NCBI GenBank assembly: GCA_003513765.1 | Contig: DONT01000001.1 | Location: forward strand, 378,378-442,377 | Source: Jeotgalicoccus sp. | GTDB taxonomy: Bacteria; Bacillota; Bacilli; Staphylococcales; Salinicoccaceae | Length of the DNA: 64,000 nucleotides | Direction of reading: 5' to 3' | Part shown: piece by piece, positions 39,394 through 51,935 of the stretch | Position numbering within the stretch: the first letter of the stretch is position 1 | Layout of the letters: every line of letters starts with the position of its first letter | Translations under genes and position numbers: made by a program | Notes under the pieces: generated by a model | The model's input: only the letters and a program-made list of their open reading frames with translations | What the model was told of the DNA's origin: nothing | The model's database searches: none

Positions 39394-39845
39394 CAGATAA
39401 CTTTACCGCCGCGGGCTTCGTAAATAATAGTAATGGGGCCGTCATTTGTCAGCCTCACATCCATATGTTCGCCAAAAAAGCCTTCTTTAACAACGATATC
39501 TTCAGCTCGGAGTGCTTCGTTAAATACTTTATAAAGTATTTGGGCATCTTCGCCTGAAGCCGCTTCTGTAAAACTTGGACGGTTGCCTTTTAAAGTGGAC
39601 GCATACAGTGTAAACTGCGACACACTTAAAATTTCTCCGCCGACTTCTTTTATAGATAAATTAATTTTACCGTCTTTATCTTCAAAAATACGGGCATTGG
39701 CAATCTTTTTTGCAAGAATGCGGGCATCGTCTTCAATAGATGATTTGCTGACACCGACTAATAAGCAGTAGCCGTCATTTATTTCATTAAACATTTCGTT
39801 GTTGGCAACCAGTGCGTGTGAAACTTTCTGTAAAATGATTTTCAT
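39393..39845 (-). CDS. dtd: D-aminoacyl-tRNA deacylase
   Basis: Removes D-amino acids (and glycine from tRNA-Ala) from mischarged tRNAs. The 150-residue protein has the signatures SVSQFTLYAS and NDGPITIIYEA. The second corresponds to the family NxGP motif. It follows relA by 9 nt, the usual arrangement. Confidence 0.95.
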   Translation of the reverse strand: MKIILQKVSHALVANNEMFNEINDGYCLLVGVSKSSIEDDARILAKKIANARIFEDKDGKINLSIKEVGGEILSVSQFTLYASTLKGNRPSFTEAASGEDAQILYKVFNEALRAEDIVVKEGFFGEHMDVRLTNDGPITIIYEARGGKVI

Positions 39846-39854
39846 CTTTATACC

Positions 39855-42029
39855 TCACTTAAATACGCGTTCTACGCTGTATATGTCTTTTAATTGTTTA
39901 ATTCTATCTACTGCACGGTGCAGTTCATGCTTGTTGGGCACCATAATCGATAAACTGACTTTCGCCTGTTTTGTTTCGTCTGCGTGGCCATTCACTCGTG
40001 TAATCGGTACTTTTAAGCTTGAAATTAAATTTAAAATTTCATTTACCAGCCCATTGCGGTCGTAGCCTGTAATTTCGAGATCAACCTGATACCGCTTATC
40101 GATACTCTTGTTGCCGACCCATTCAACATCAATCAGACGCTCAGTTTCATGCATAATGTTCGGGCAGGTTGCAACGTGTACTTTTACACCGTGACCTTTT
40201 GTTATATAACCGATAATGTCGTCTCCCGGAATCGGGTTGCAGCATTTGGATAAATTAATAAGCATATTATCCATGCCTTCAACATATACACCGGACTCTG
40301 TCGTAATTTCCTTATAGTGATGACGGCGGTCAATCTCTTCAATCTGATTCGACTTCTGTTCTGTTTCCTTAATTTTTTCAAGGAGACGGTTCGTCACCTG
40401 ATTTGCTGTCACTCCCCCGAAGCCGATCATTGCAAACAGGTCATCTTCCTCATGAAGATTATATCGTGCAAGCACACTGTGTACGTTAGCATCGTGAATG
40501 ACATCATCCGGATTATAGCCGCGTGCTTTGATTTCAAGGTCGACAGCCTGGCGTCCTTTTTCAATATTGACTTTACGGTCCTGTTTCTTAAAGAATGAAC
40601 GGATTTTATTCCGCGCACTCGAGGTTTTGACCATTTTCATCCAGTCGATACTGGGTCCGTAAGACTGTTTACTCGTTCTGATTTCTAAAATATCGCCTGT
40701 TTCAAGCTCATGGTCAATCGGAACGATTTTACCATTTACTTTAGCACCGACCATCTTGTTCCCTACTTCTGAGTGAACCTGATAAGCGAAGTCAATCGGA
40801 ATTGCACCCTGCGGCAGCTCAATAACATCCCCGTCCGGTGTAAAGACGTATACCTTATCGCTCAGCAGATCAGTTTTCAATGCAGCCATAAATTCTTCTG
40901 CATCAGGATTATCTGTTTCATTGCCGACGATATCTTTAAACCAGTCGAGGCGCGCATCGAGCGAAGCTTTGTCTGCATCGACACCTTCTTTATATGCCCA
41001 GTGTGCAGCAACACCATGTTCTGCAATTTCATGCATTTCATGCGTGCGGATCTGAATCTCGAGCGGGTCGCCGTTCGGTCCGACTACTGTCGTATGAAGC
41101 GACTGGTACATATTCGGTTTCGGCATTGCAATATAGTCTTTAAATCTGCCCGGCATTGGACGCCATATTGTATGAATAATACCGAGAGCAGCGTAACAGT
41201 CCTTCACATCGTTGACGAGTACGCGGATTGCGAGCAGATCAAATATCTGTTCGAACTGTTTTGACTGTTTCTGCATCTTTTTATAAATACTGTATATATG
41301 TTTCGGACGTCCGGATAAGTTATGCTCCACCGAACTGTCGTCAAGCTCTGAAGCTATTTTTTCAATTGCTTCATCGATAACATTTTCACGTTCACTGCGT
41401 TTCTTTTTCATCAGACTGACGATACGGAAATACTGTCCGGGTTCTATGTATCTGAGTGCTGTATCCTCAAGCTCCCATTTAATACTTGAAATACCAAGAC
41501 GGTGAGCAAGCGGTGCATAAATTTCCAGCGTTTCACGCGAGATACGGACTTGTTTTTCTTCAGGCATTGCTTTCAGCGTGCGCATATTGTGCAGCCGGTC
41601 TGCAAGTTTCACTAAAATGACGCGAATATCTTTTGCAATTGCGATAAACAATTTTCGGTGATTTTCAGCCTGCTGCTCCTGCTGAGAACGGTATTTTACT
41701 TTTTCAAGTTTCGTTACACCATCTACGATAATCGCCACTTCTTCATTGAACATGCCGATTAAATCATCATATGTGTACTGGGTATCTTCAACGACATCAT
41801 GCAGAAATCCTGCAACAATTGTCGGCGCATCGAGTTTCAGCTCTGCAAGAATTCCCGCAACCTGTACAGGGTGTGCAATATATGGCAGACCATTCTTACG
41901 GAATTGTCCCTCGTGTGCTTCATGTGCCAGCTCATATGCTTTTTTAATCAGCAGCATATCGCTGTCATCGATATAATTACCGCACATATTGAAAACATCT
42001 TCTGCTGTATACGGGTATTCCTTATCCAT
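39855..42029 (-). CDS. relA: Bifunctional (p)ppGpp synthetase/hydrolase (RSH, RelA/Rel)
   Basis: Makes and degrades (p)ppGpp in the stringent response. Domains in order are the HD hydrolase ([22 protein letters not shown]), the synthetase ([18 protein letters not shown]), TGS near 395-455 ([16 protein letters not shown]), a helical and zinc-finger-type region ([13 protein letters not shown]), and ACT near the C-terminus. Both catalytic sites look intact. Start at ATG 42029, preceded by AAGGTGG; a GTG two codons upstream is too close to that site. The product has 724 residues. Confidence 0.96.
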   Translation of the reverse strand: MDKEYPYTAEDVFNMCGNYIDDSDMLLIKKAYELAHEAHEGQFRKNGLPYIAHPVQVAGILAELKLDAPTIVAGFLHDVVEDTQYTYDDLIGMFNEEVAIIVDGVTKLEKVKYRSQQEQQAENHRKLFIAIAKDIRVILVKLADRLHNMRTLKAMPEEKQVRISRETLEIYAPLAHRLGISSIKWELEDTALRYIEPGQYFRIVSLMKKKRSERENVIDEAIEKIASELDDSSVEHNLSGRPKHIYSIYKKMQKQSKQFEQIFDLLAIRVLVNDVKDCYAALGIIHTIWRPMPGRFKDYIAMPKPNMYQSLHTTVVGPNGDPLEIQIRTHEMHEIAEHGVAAHWAYKEGVDADKASLDARLDWFKDIVGNETDNPDAEEFMAALKTDLLSDKVYVFTPDGDVIELPQGAIPIDFAYQVHSEVGNKMVGAKVNGKIVPIDHELETGDILEIRTSKQSYGPSIDWMKMVKTSSARNKIRSFFKKQDRKVNIEKGRQAVDLEIKARGYNPDDVIHDANVHSVLARYNLHEEDDLFAMIGFGGVTANQVTNRLLEKIKETEQKSNQIEEIDRRHHYKEITTESGVYVEGMDNMLINLSKCCNPIPGDDIIGYITKGHGVKVHVATCPNIMHETERLIDVEWVGNKSIDKRYQVDLEITGYDRNGLVNEILNLISSLKVPITRVNGHADETKQAKVSLSIMVPNKHELHRAVDRIKQLKDIYSVERVFK

Positions 42030-42109
42030 GATCACGCCACCTTTCCCCTGAAATTTATATATAAAATAATAATACTACAAATAAATGTCTAAAGAAACCG
42101 CACCTATAG

Positions 42110-42135
42110 AAAAAAGCCTGTATTTACAGGCTTTT
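42110..42135 (-). terminator. Rho-independent terminator of apt
   Basis: AAAAGCCTGTA...TACAGGCTTTT inverted repeat (42112-42135), with T-rich sequence after it on the minus strand. Confidence 0.85.
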
Positions 42136-42136
42136 C

Positions 42137-42655
42137 TTAACTTTCATAAGTGATTAATGAAATTGTATCATAACCTTCGAGCAAATCCATTCCATTTAAA
42201 TACTCAAGCTCAATAAGGAATGCAATTCCGGCTACAATGCCGCCCATTGCTTCGATTAATTTAATCGTTGCCATAATCGTACCGCCGGTTGCTAATAGGT
42301 CATCCGTAATCAGCACACGCTGACCGGGTTTAATTGCATCTTTGTGCATTGTCAGCACGTTCGTGCCGTATTCAAGATCATATTCGAACTCCAGGACTTC
42401 GCGGGGCAACTTACCTTTTTTACGCACCGGTGCAAAACCAATTCCCATGCTGTAGGCTACCGGGCATCCGATAATAAATCCGCGTGCTTCAGGTCCGACA
42501 ACGATATCGACATCTTTCTGATCGGCGTACTCTACAATCTGGTCAGTTGCATATTTATATGCAGGACCGTTATCCATAATCGTAGTAATGTCTTTAAAAC
42601 TGACACCTTCTTTTGGCCAGTTTTCAACTTCTGATACATACTGTTTTAAATCCAT
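42137..42655 (-). CDS. apt: Adenine phosphoribosyltransferase
   Basis: Converts adenine and PRPP to AMP in salvage. The PRPP motif [13 protein letters not shown] lies near residues 118-130, and [11 protein letters not shown] near 55. The 172-residue length is standard. Start at ATG 42655, seven bases after GGAGG; a TTG four codons upstream overlaps that site. It is 13 nt after recJ. Confidence 0.97.
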   Translation of the reverse strand: MDLKQYVSEVENWPKEGVSFKDITTIMDNGPAYKYATDQIVEYADQKDVDIVVGPEARGFIIGCPVAYSMGIGFAPVRKKGKLPREVLEFEYDLEYGTNVLTMHKDAIKPGQRVLITDDLLATGGTIMATIKLIEAMGGIVAGIAFLIELEYLNGMDLLEGYDTISLITYES

Positions 42656-42668
42656 AATTTCCTCCAAT

Positions 42669-44909
42669 TTACGTTGTAATCAATGTACGTAAATAATCTT
42701 TCATATTTTGGCCGGAAGACATTTTAAGTTTGGCTTCGGCTTCAATTTTAGTAGTTAAGCGTTTTAAATATTGACTATTTTCTATATTAATTGAGCTCTG
42801 TACTTCATCCTTATATAATATACCACTTTCGAGACGAATTCGTGACAAATCTGCTAAAATATCGATAATAATTTTTAAATTTCTCATGGATGTGCCTATT
42901 CTCTCAGCAAGATGCGGCGCATGAATAGATAAATCGATCGCTCCGTCTTTTGCCTTCATTATTATTTCATCCGCAGTCTCAATTAATTGTTTGGACGGCA
43001 GGCCTTCAAAGAACAATTCATTTTTATCGTTGAAGATCACGATAATCTTAGATGCCTGCAGCCCTTTCATCGTCGTCTTCAGTTCTTCGAGGTCGTAAGG
43101 AATATCGCGGAGCACTAGAGTGCTGACCGCAATCGGCAGTGATTCCCCGTATGTGAAGTAATTATCTTTATCATTATTATCTTCACTTGTAACAAACAGA
43201 TCATCCTGTTTTATTAGTGAAAAGTCCTGTTCGTTCTTCGCACGCATATCAATAATCTGCAGATCATCGATTCGTGCATCAAGGAGTACCATCTGAAGTG
43301 TCCGTTTATGATTAAAATCATTAATGTTTAAAGAACCAATCAGACTAATCTTATCTCCGGCCTGAACTTCATTGTGCAGAAATCCAAATTTAAAGCCGAT
43401 AATATCAATATCTAATTCCTGCAGTGTAATTTTAATATGGGATAAATCCTTGCCGACCTGACGGATACTTTTAACCGTTTGATTCGTAATCATAAATACC
43501 GGCTTGTCAAAGTCTTTGCCGAACGGTTTTAATCTCCGGATTCTCTCAAAATCTTTCAGCGTTAAATTATCATTCGTAATTTTATAATCAATATACTGAA
43601 TCGGTTTTAAATTCAAGTCAAGGTTATTAAAATGTGCTGTTACCGTTTCTTTAAATTCATTAATCGAATCTTCGTACACGGATAAGCCGAGCGCCTGTGA
43701 ATGGCCGCCGAGCGTAGCGAAATAATCCTGATGTTCTTTCAGTATGCCGAGCAGGTCGATACCTTCGATAGAACGTGCCGAGCCTTTAAATACATCAAAG
43801 TCACTGCTCATTACAATTGCCGGCTTGCCGAACTGATCAACCAGCCTCGATGCTACTATTCCGAGCACGCCCTGATGCCAGTCTTCACCTGTCACAATAT
43901 TAATTTCATTATTTTGATTGACTTGTACAGATGCTTCTTTATAAATCATTTCAACGAGCGCTTTTCTTTCGGTATTCAGCTCTTCAATGCCGGAAGCAAT
44001 TTCGTATGCAGTGTTTTCATCATCGGCCATTAACAGTTCTACACCAATCGAGGCTTCGTCCATTCGTCCCGTCGCATTTAATCTCGGTGCAATGGTAAAG
44101 CCGATTGTCTCCTCATCAACGGTACCTGAATGGTTGCTCATTTTTAGAAGTGTCGATAAACCGAGCGGCATTTGCTGATTGAGCACTGCGAGTCCCCTTG
44201 TCACAAGAGCTTTATTTTCATCTGTCATCGAGACGACATCTGCGACTGTACCGATAGCAACAAGACCGAGATATTCATCTTTCGCGAGACCGAGTGCCTC
44301 AAGGACTTTGTATGCTGCACCGACACCTGCAAGTTCCTGAAATGGATATTTACTGTCAGGATATCCTGCGTGGACAATTACCGCATCCGGAATCTCGTCG
44401 GCAAAAGCATGGTGATCAATAATCACCACATCGATGTTATTTTCACGGAGCAGTGCAATTTCCTCCGCTGCTGCGACTCCATTATCGACAGTAATGACAA
44501 GATCGGCATTACCGACGACTTCAAATTCAAAAAAGTCATAGTTCGGCCCGTAACCGTGTTCCATTCTATTTGGGATAAAGTAAAAAACATTTTCGTTTTG
44601 CTCTTTCAGTGCATCGTAAAGAATTGTTGTACTGGTAATACCATCCGCGTCATAGTCACCGTAAATTAAAATACGCGAGTCGGTGTCGAGATGTTTTTGA
44701 ATCATTTCAGCAGCTTCATTAATATTCGGTATATACTGCCAGTTGTATTCCGACGGGGCTAAAATTTCATCGACTTTATCCGATGTATTATATCCGCGGT
44801 TTTCCAGCAGCGTCGTTTCAAGATTGTTTAGTTTATATTCTTTTTTAATGTCTTCACTTAACTTTTCAGTACGTTCCCTTACCTGCCATGTATATTTTGA
44901 TGTAAACAT
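42669..44909 (-). CDS. recJ: Single-strand-specific exonuclease RecJ
   Basis: 5'-3' single-strand DNA exonuclease in repair. The DHH phosphoesterase motifs are [11 protein letters not shown] near residue 83 and VIIDHHAF, and the DHHA1 motif GGHSQALG comes later. A C-terminal extension typical of Firmicutes brings it to 746 residues. The ATG at 44909 is preceded by AAGGTG. Confidence 0.95.
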   Translation of the reverse strand: MFTSKYTWQVRERTEKLSEDIKKEYKLNNLETTLLENRGYNTSDKVDEILAPSEYNWQYIPNINEAAEMIQKHLDTDSRILIYGDYDADGITSTTILYDALKEQNENVFYFIPNRMEHGYGPNYDFFEFEVVGNADLVITVDNGVAAAEEIALLRENNIDVVIIDHHAFADEIPDAVIVHAGYPDSKYPFQELAGVGAAYKVLEALGLAKDEYLGLVAIGTVADVVSMTDENKALVTRGLAVLNQQMPLGLSTLLKMSNHSGTVDEETIGFTIAPRLNATGRMDEASIGVELLMADDENTAYEIASGIEELNTERKALVEMIYKEASVQVNQNNEINIVTGEDWHQGVLGIVASRLVDQFGKPAIVMSSDFDVFKGSARSIEGIDLLGILKEHQDYFATLGGHSQALGLSVYEDSINEFKETVTAHFNNLDLNLKPIQYIDYKITNDNLTLKDFERIRRLKPFGKDFDKPVFMITNQTVKSIRQVGKDLSHIKITLQELDIDIIGFKFGFLHNEVQAGDKISLIGSLNINDFNHKRTLQMVLLDARIDDLQIIDMRAKNEQDFSLIKQDDLFVTSEDNNDKDNYFTYGESLPIAVSTLVLRDIPYDLEELKTTMKGLQASKIIVIFNDKNELFFEGLPSKQLIETADEIIMKAKDGAIDLSIHAPHLAERIGTSMRNLKIIIDILADLSRIRLESGILYKDEVQSSINIENSQYLKRLTTKIEAEAKLKMSSGQNMKDYLRTLITT

Positions 44910-44923
44910 AATTATCACCTTTT

Positions 44924-44954
44924 TAAAAAACGTCCAGGCGCACCCGGACGTTTT
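44924..44954 (-). terminator. Rho-independent terminator of secDF
   Basis: AAAACGTCCRGGYG/CRCCYGGACGTTTT stem (about 44927-44954), with TTTTTT following on the minus strand. Confidence 0.87.
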
Positions 44955-44966
44955 GATTTACTATTC

Positions 44967-47246
44967 TTATACTAACACTTTATCATCATTTTTTGATTTC
45001 TCACTGTAGACTACAATTTCTCCAGCCGATTTTCTAAACTGTCTGCGTTTTAAGACGCCCCACAGCTGTATCGCGATAAAGAACGATGAATACACACCGC
45101 TGATAAGACCGATTAACAGTGCCAGCGAGAAGTTAAAGATCGACGTTGCACCGAACAGCACAAGGAAGACAACGACGATCAACACCGTCAATATCGTATT
45201 GATTGAACGCGTTGCCGTCTGTCTTAATGAACGGTTAATAATTACATTAATCTCCTCTTCACTTCTGATTACTTTAATCTTACGGTTATTTTCACGTATT
45301 CTGTCCATCGTTACAATCGTGTCATTAATCGAATAACCGACTACAGTTAATACTGCAGCAATTATCGTAATGTCCACTTCGATGCGGAAAATTGAAAATA
45401 CTGCCAGAATGATAAAGACATCGTGCATGAGTGCGAGCACTGCCGGCAGTGCCATGCGCCATTCAAAACGAATAGATGCATAAATGATAATACCAATTGA
45501 AGCGATGATTAATGCAATAATCGCATTTTGCACCAGTTCCTGTCCGATTACCGGACTGACTGTACTGACCATCGGGTCACTGCCGTAAAGCTCATTGAAG
45601 TGCGACTGCATTGCTGTGACATCTTCCTGCGGAAGATCTGTACCATAGCGTGCAACAATTGTATCTTCACCTGACATCGTCAGATTTTCAGGTGGTATGC
45701 CTAATGTCTCAAGCTCACTTTCAACCTGCTCGACTGTCGCAGTGCCGTCTGTCGTAATATCTGCTCTCGTACCGCTGGTAAAGTCGATACCGAGATTCAG
45801 TTTAAAGATAAATAGAATGATTAATCCTGCAGCGACAATGAGTCCGCTCAGTGCGAAAAACTTATTCGCATGCTTAACGAAATCAAAGCGGTCCCACGGA
45901 GATGATAAATCTTCAATATCTTTACCTTCAGCAATATTATGAATGTTTTTTTGCTTAACTCCGAACCAGCCTTTTTTATCGTTGGCGTAATTCGACTGTA
46001 CAATCAGCGACATAATAACACGTGTCAGGAATACTGCAGTTACGAAACTCATTAAAATGGATAAAAGGAGCATCGTCGCAAATCCTTTAACACTGCTCGT
46101 CCCGAAAATAAATAGGACTATTGCCGCGATTAAAGTAGTTAAGTTAGCGTCGACTATCGTCCATAACGACGACGCCGCAGCTTTTTTATAAGCCTGCTTT
46201 AAGCTGCGGCCGATGCGCAGTTCATCTTTCAGCCGTTCGTATAAAATAATATTCGCATCGACTGCCATACCGACCCCTAAAATTAAAGCGGCAATTCCCG
46301 GCAGCGTCAGCATTCCGCTGATAGCATTAAAGCCGGCGATTGTGAGGAAGATATAGACAGTCAGTGTAATGACTGCAACAAGACCCGGCAGTCTGTAAAA
46401 TCCGAGCATAAACAGGAATACAAGACCCACCCCGATTAAGCCTGCTGTCACTGTTTCATCAAGTGCCTGTTCACCGAACTGAGCACCGACAGATGTCGAA
46501 TACACTTCATCCAGTTTTACCGGTAATGATCCGGAATTAAGCAGTGATGAAATATTCTGTGCACGTTCGACACCTTCCTGGCCGTCAAATCCTCCGGAAA
46601 TCATAACGTCGGTGGAATTTATCGGCTGTGATACGGTCGGTGCAGAAATAAATTTCGGGTTTTCTTTTTGGACTTCCTCAGCAAATGAATCTTCACCTTC
46701 GACAAAGTCCATCCAGATTACCATCAGGTTTTCACCTGGCGGACGCTTGGAAATTTCTTCAGTGACTTCTTTAAACTTATTGCTGTCTTGAAGTTCTAAA
46801 GACACCATTGCGTTGTTCATTTCATCGTAGCCCTGTGAGGCTCCGCCTTGAACTAAATCTTTCCCTGATAACAGCACATTATCATCAATATCGCGAATCG
46901 TCAGTTCCGCCTGCGTGCTTAACAGCTCGCGCGCTTCCTGCTGATCCTCAACTCCTGCGAGCTGGACTCTGATTCTGTTGTTGTCCTCAATTTGAATGTT
47001 CGGTTCAGATACACCGAGAACGTTCACCCGGGAATCGAGTGTCGATGCTGTACTCCGGACTGCGTTATCATCAATCGTATCCCCTTCTTCAAGCGGTTCA
47101 ACCTGATAAAGCACTTCAAAACCGCCCTGGAGATCAAGTCCGAGGTTTACATCATTAAGTACATCTTTAAGTGTTAATGCGATTGTTGTAAACAGTACGA
47201 CAACAATCATCAAAGCGATAATTAATTTACTAGACTTCTTTTTCAC
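44967..47246 (-). CDS. secDF: Protein translocase SecDF (fused)
   Basis: Uses the proton gradient to help pull exported proteins through SecYEG. SecD and SecF are fused in one 759-residue chain, as in Bacillus and Staphylococcus. SecD motifs are LGLDLQGGFEV and LPGIAALILGVGMAVDANIILYE; the SecF half shows GIDFTSGTR and VLTVVGYSINDTIVTMDRIRE. About 12 membrane helices and two large outer loops are visible. It follows yajC, separated by a terminator. Confidence 0.96.
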   Translation of the reverse strand: MKKKSSKLIIALMIVVVLFTTIALTLKDVLNDVNLGLDLQGGFEVLYQVEPLEEGDTIDDNAVRSTASTLDSRVNVLGVSEPNIQIEDNNRIRVQLAGVEDQQEARELLSTQAELTIRDIDDNVLLSGKDLVQGGASQGYDEMNNAMVSLELQDSNKFKEVTEEISKRPPGENLMVIWMDFVEGEDSFAEEVQKENPKFISAPTVSQPINSTDVMISGGFDGQEGVERAQNISSLLNSGSLPVKLDEVYSTSVGAQFGEQALDETVTAGLIGVGLVFLFMLGFYRLPGLVAVITLTVYIFLTIAGFNAISGMLTLPGIAALILGVGMAVDANIILYERLKDELRIGRSLKQAYKKAAASSLWTIVDANLTTLIAAIVLFIFGTSSVKGFATMLLLSILMSFVTAVFLTRVIMSLIVQSNYANDKKGWFGVKQKNIHNIAEGKDIEDLSSPWDRFDFVKHANKFFALSGLIVAAGLIILFIFKLNLGIDFTSGTRADITTDGTATVEQVESELETLGIPPENLTMSGEDTIVARYGTDLPQEDVTAMQSHFNELYGSDPMVSTVSPVIGQELVQNAIIALIIASIGIIIYASIRFEWRMALPAVLALMHDVFIILAVFSIFRIEVDITIIAAVLTVVGYSINDTIVTMDRIRENNRKIKVIRSEEEINVIINRSLRQTATRSINTILTVLIVVVFLVLFGATSIFNFSLALLIGLISGVYSSFFIAIQLWGVLKRRQFRKSAGEIVVYSEKSKNDDKVLV

Positions 47247-47304
47247 GTGGACACCTCTAATTTTTACAATGAATTAATTATAACGTTAATAATTATAAAG
47301 ATAA

Positions 47305-47331
47305 ATAAAAAAAGCCGACGAATGCCGACTT
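47305..47331 (-). terminator. Terminator between yajC and secDF
   Basis: AGTCGGCATTCGTCGGCT stem (47313-47330), followed on the minus strand by seven T. It may lower secDF expression relative to yajC. Confidence 0.82.
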
Positions 47332-47344
47332 GGTTTCATTGTAT

Positions 47345-47602
47345 TTATTTTACAACTTCTTTTAATGCAACACGGTCAAATTTAAGAACCGCTGATTCAT
47401 CTGTACGTAAGTACATATGTTTTTGATCAAATGATTCTACAGTGCCGTGCATGCCGCCGATTGTAATAACGTTATCGCCTTTTTGCAGTCCAGCCTGCAT
47501 TTCTTGAACCTGCTTTTGTCTCTTTTGAGCCGGGCGGATCATTAAGAAATACATAACTAAAACTAAAACGATTATCGGTGCGAAAGTTACGAGTAATTCC
47601 AT
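47345..47602 (-). CDS. yajC: Preprotein translocase subunit YajC
   Basis: An 85-residue SecDF partner. One N-terminal membrane helix (about 3-20, with VLVLVMYFLMIRPAQKRQK) and a small cytoplasmic domain with GDNVITIGGMHG. It is 18 nt after tgt. Confidence 0.95.
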   Translation of the reverse strand: MELLVTFAPIIVLVLVMYFLMIRPAQKRQKQVQEMQAGLQKGDNVITIGGMHGTVESFDQKHMYLRTDESAVLKFDRVALKEVVK

Positions 47603-47620
47603 TGCGCAATTTCCTCCTGC

Positions 47621-48787
<1,167 letters not shown>

Positions 48788-48838
48788 TTACTTTGGCTGC
48801 AGGATATTGCAGCTGGGTTCGGGGGTGGAGGTTGAATT

Positions 48839-49248
48839 GGAGTACTTTGTGGATTCAACATGGTACTTCGAGTGCTCCCGGAGTACTTTGTCGATTTAAC
48901 ATCGTATTCCAAACGTTCTCGGAGTACTTTGTCGATTTAACATGGTATTCCAAATGCTCTCGGAGTACTTTGTCAATTCAACATGGTATTCCAAACGCTC
49001 CAGAAGTACTTTGTCGATTTAACATCGTATTCCAAACGTTCCCGGAGTACCTCGCGCATTCAACATGGTATTCCAAACGCTTCCGGAGTACCTCGCGCAT
49101 TCAACATCGTATTCCAAACGCTCCAGAAGTACTTTATCGATTTAACATGGTATTCCAAACGCTCCAGGAGTACCTCGCGCATTCAACATGGTATTCCAAA
49201 CATTCCCGGAATATCTCGCGCATTCAACATCGTATTCCAAACAAATAT
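48839..49248. repeat. 41-nt tandem hairpin repeats, ten units, between queA and tgt
   Basis: Ten units lie exactly 41 nt apart (aligned A of AGTAC at 48841, 48882, 48923, 48964, 49005, 49046, 49087, 49128, 49169 and 49210). Each has GGAGTAC or a close variant, a 17-nt loop and GTATTCC; the arms can pair. There are two loop types: TTTGTCGATTTAAC and CTCGCGCATTCAAC, so units have diverged in sub-groups. The array fills most of the 513-nt gap in an operon and is probably transcribed with queA. Confidence 0.94.
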
Positions 49249-49279
49249 CCAGCTTCACTATCCGCATCCGTAATGTTCT

Positions 49280-50302
49280 TTAGTATAAAATCATCGCATC
49301 GCCGAACGAGAAGAAACGGTATTCCGAGTCGACTGCATGTGCGTATGCGTTTAAAATGTGTTCTCTTGAACTGAACGCGCTGACGAGCATAACGAGTGAT
49401 GATTTCGGCAGGTGGAAGTTCGTAATCAATACATCCACTGCTTTATATTCAAATCCGGGATAGATAAAAATATCAGTAAATCCGGACACTTCTTTAAATT
49501 CACCGTGGTCATGGATAATTGTTTCAAGCGTACGAGTACTTGTCGTACCGACGCTGATAATTTTACCGCCGTTTGCTTTCGCATTGTTCAGTGTTTCTGC
49601 TGCACTTGATGTCATCGTGTAAAATTCGCTGTGCATTTTATGCTCTTCGATTGTTTCTGCTGCAACCGGACGGAATGTTCCGAGTCCGACGTGAAGCGTA
49701 ATGTAAACAATATCGACACCTTTATCTTCAATTTCTTTAAGCAGTTCCTCAGTAAAGTGCAGTCCTGCTGTCGGTGCTGCGGCTGATCCTGATTCGCGTG
49801 CAAAAACTGTCTGATAACGGTCCTGGTCTTCAAGCTTTTCTTTAATATAAGGCGGCAGCGGCATTTCGCCGAGGTCGTCCAGAACATTTTCAAGTATGCC
49901 ATCATAAATTAATTTCATATGATGGATGCCTTCTTCGAATTTTGCTGTACATTCCGCCACAAGTTTACCTTCGCCGAAAGTAATTCTCGTACCGATGCTG
50001 ATTTTTTTCGACGGACGTATTAAAACTTCATATCCGTCGTCAAGCGGTTTTAACAGCAGCATTTCAATTTTCGCGCCAGTTTCTTCTTTTACACCGAACA
50101 GTCGTGCCGGCAGCACTTTCGTATCGTTTAATACAAGTACATCGCCAGCTTTAAAATAATCTGCTACATCGTAAAAGTGCTTATCATTTAGCTCGCCTGT
50201 CGTTTTATTAACAGCAAGCAACCGTGAATTTGTACGTTCTTTTAACGGTGTCTGGCCGATTAAATGCTCTGGTAAATGAAAATCAAATTCATCTAACTTC
50301 AT
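49280..50302 (-). CDS. queA: S-adenosylmethionine:tRNA ribosyltransferase-isomerase QueA
   Basis: Forms epoxyqueuosine on tRNA from preQ1, using SAM. A 340-residue protein with the signatures [39 protein letters not shown] and [17 protein letters not shown]. It lies 20 nt after ruvB and upstream of the repeat array and tgt. Confidence 0.97.
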   Translation of the reverse strand: MKLDEFDFHLPEHLIGQTPLKERTNSRLLAVNKTTGELNDKHFYDVADYFKAGDVLVLNDTKVLPARLFGVKEETGAKIEMLLLKPLDDGYEVLIRPSKKISIGTRITFGEGKLVAECTAKFEEGIHHMKLIYDGILENVLDDLGEMPLPPYIKEKLEDQDRYQTVFARESGSAAAPTAGLHFTEELLKEIEDKGVDIVYITLHVGLGTFRPVAAETIEEHKMHSEFYTMTSSAAETLNNAKANGGKIISVGTTSTRTLETIIHDHGEFKEVSGFTDIFIYPGFEYKAVDVLITNFHLPKSSLVMLVSAFSSREHILNAYAHAVDSEYRFFSFGDAMILY

Positions 50303-50322
50303 GTGTTTCCTCCTAAAACAGC

Positions 50323-51321
50323 TTACTCTATATCTATATTTTTAAAATACTCAAAGGATTTCGCTGTGGCTTTACGCCCTCTCGGTGTGCGCTCTAAAAA
50401 TCCGCGCTGTATTAAATACGGTTCATATACATCGTTCAATGTAACGACTTCTTCACCTATCGACACTGCGACAGTTTCAAGCCCGACCGGACCGCCACCG
50501 TATGTACCGATAATGGTCCGCATAATTTTATGATCGATCGGCTCAAGTCCTTCCGGATCGACTTCAAGCACTTTAAGTGCGTAGTTCGTCGTCTCAAGCG
50601 TAATCGCTTCTTCACCTTTAACCATCGAGAAATCCCTGACACGGCGAAGCAGCCTGTTGGCAATCCTCGGTGTACCGCGTGATCTTCTCGCCAGCTCATC
50701 CAGACTGTTTTCAGGAATCGCCACTTCAAAAATATCCGCTGTACGTTCGATAATCATCTTCAGGCTGTCAAGATCGTAATACTGCAGGCGTAACTGCACG
50801 CCAAAACGATCTCTGAGCGGTGCCGACAGACTTCCGAAACGCGTCGTTGCGCCGACGAGTGTAAACGGCGGCAGGTCGATGCGGATACTTCTCGCTTCAT
50901 CGCCCTGTCCGATGACTACATCGATAAAGAAATCTTCCATTGCAGAGTATAAAATCTCCTCAACAAAACGCGGCAGTCTGTGAATCTCATCGATAAAGAG
51001 CACATCACCCGGTTCTAAACTGGATAAAATCGCAGCGAGGTCACCGGCACGTTCAACGGCCGGTCCGGATGTCGTTTTAATATTAACGTTCATTTCAGCA
51101 GCGATAATGTTCGCGAGCGTCGTTTTACCAAGTCCCGGCGGACCATGCAAAATTACATGGTCCAGCGCTTCTTCACGCATTTTTGCCGCCTCGATAAATA
51201 CACTTAAATTATTTTTAAGCGCATCCTGCCCGATATACTGCTGCAGTCTAGTCGGACGGAGCGACAGTTCGAGCGATACTTCATCATCGTGTTCATGTTC
51301 ATCTAAAATACGTTCATCCAT
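50323..51321 (-). CDS. ruvB: Holliday junction branch migration helicase RuvB
   Basis: AAA+ motor of branch migration. Walker [10 protein letters not shown] near residue 60, Walker [10 protein letters not shown], sensor region [18 protein letters not shown] and the C-terminal winged helix with RTPRGRKAT. The 332-residue length is standard. It is 13 nt after ruvA. Confidence 0.98.
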   Translation of the reverse strand: MDERILDEHEHDDEVSLELSLRPTRLQQYIGQDALKNNLSVFIEAAKMREEALDHVILHGPPGLGKTTLANIIAAEMNVNIKTTSGPAVERAGDLAAILSSLEPGDVLFIDEIHRLPRFVEEILYSAMEDFFIDVVIGQGDEARSIRIDLPPFTLVGATTRFGSLSAPLRDRFGVQLRLQYYDLDSLKMIIERTADIFEVAIPENSLDELARRSRGTPRIANRLLRRVRDFSMVKGEEAITLETTNYALKVLEVDPEGLEPIDHKIMRTIIGTYGGGPVGLETVAVSIGEEVVTLNDVYEPYLIQRGFLERTPRGRKATAKSFEYFKNIDIE

Positions 51322-51334
51322 TACTTCACCCCGT

Positions 51335-51925
51335 TTAATTTAGTAATAGTTTAAGTCCAAGTTTCACTGCTTCATCGACAGAAGCAATTTCTTCTTTCTG
51401 AAGTTTTTTCTCAATACGTGTAAGTTCACGTTTCGAGTAGCCGAGCACTTCAAGTGCCATCAGGGCTTCTTCAACGTAAGATGGATTTGCCGCCGGCGCA
51501 GTTTCAGCAAACAGCGACTGTTCATCAGGTTTAAGCTTGCCTTTTAAGTCCAGAATAATCTGACTCGCAGTCTTTTTCCCGATACCCGGGAACTTCTGCA
51601 TAAAGGCATTATCTTCTCTTTCTATTGCACTTATAATTTCATTTGGCGTTGCTGCAGCAAGTATAGCCAAGGCACTTTTAGGACCAATACCGGTCACTTT
51701 CAACAATGATTTAAACATCGATTTTTCGCTTTCACCGGTAAATCCGTAAAGCGTATGAGCATCTTCTCTTACGATAAGCTCGGTAAAAATCGTTACATCC
51801 GTATTGATATAGCGTTCAAGACGAAACGGGTTCGGCACGAGCAGCAAATACCCGATACCGCCCGTTTCCACCGTCACTCCGACTGGTTTAACTTCCGTTA
51901 ACTTACCTTTTATATACTGATACAT
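51335..51925 (-). CDS. ruvA: Holliday junction DNA-binding protein RuvA
   Basis: Binds the four-way junction and guides RuvB. It has an N-terminal OB-fold ([11 protein letters not shown]), two helix-hairpin-helix motifs ([13 protein letters not shown] and [13 protein letters not shown]), an acidic linker and a C-terminal domain III. The length is 196 residues. Confidence 0.97.
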   Translation of the reverse strand: MYQYIKGKLTEVKPVGVTVETGGIGYLLLVPNPFRLERYINTDVTIFTELIVREDAHTLYGFTGESEKSMFKSLLKVTGIGPKSALAILAAATPNEIISAIEREDNAFMQKFPGIGKKTASQIILDLKGKLKPDEQSLFAETAPAANPSYVEEALMALEVLGYSKRELTRIEKKLQKEEIASVDEAVKLGLKLLLN

Positions 51926-51935
51926 TTATAATCAC

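Noticed and set aside
48793..49374. A 193-codon plus-strand frame across the repeat array
   Set aside because: It is a by-product of the 41-nt repeats: three units make 123 nt, a multiple of three, so the frame stays open. It has no ribosome site, resembles no family and overlaps the end of queA.
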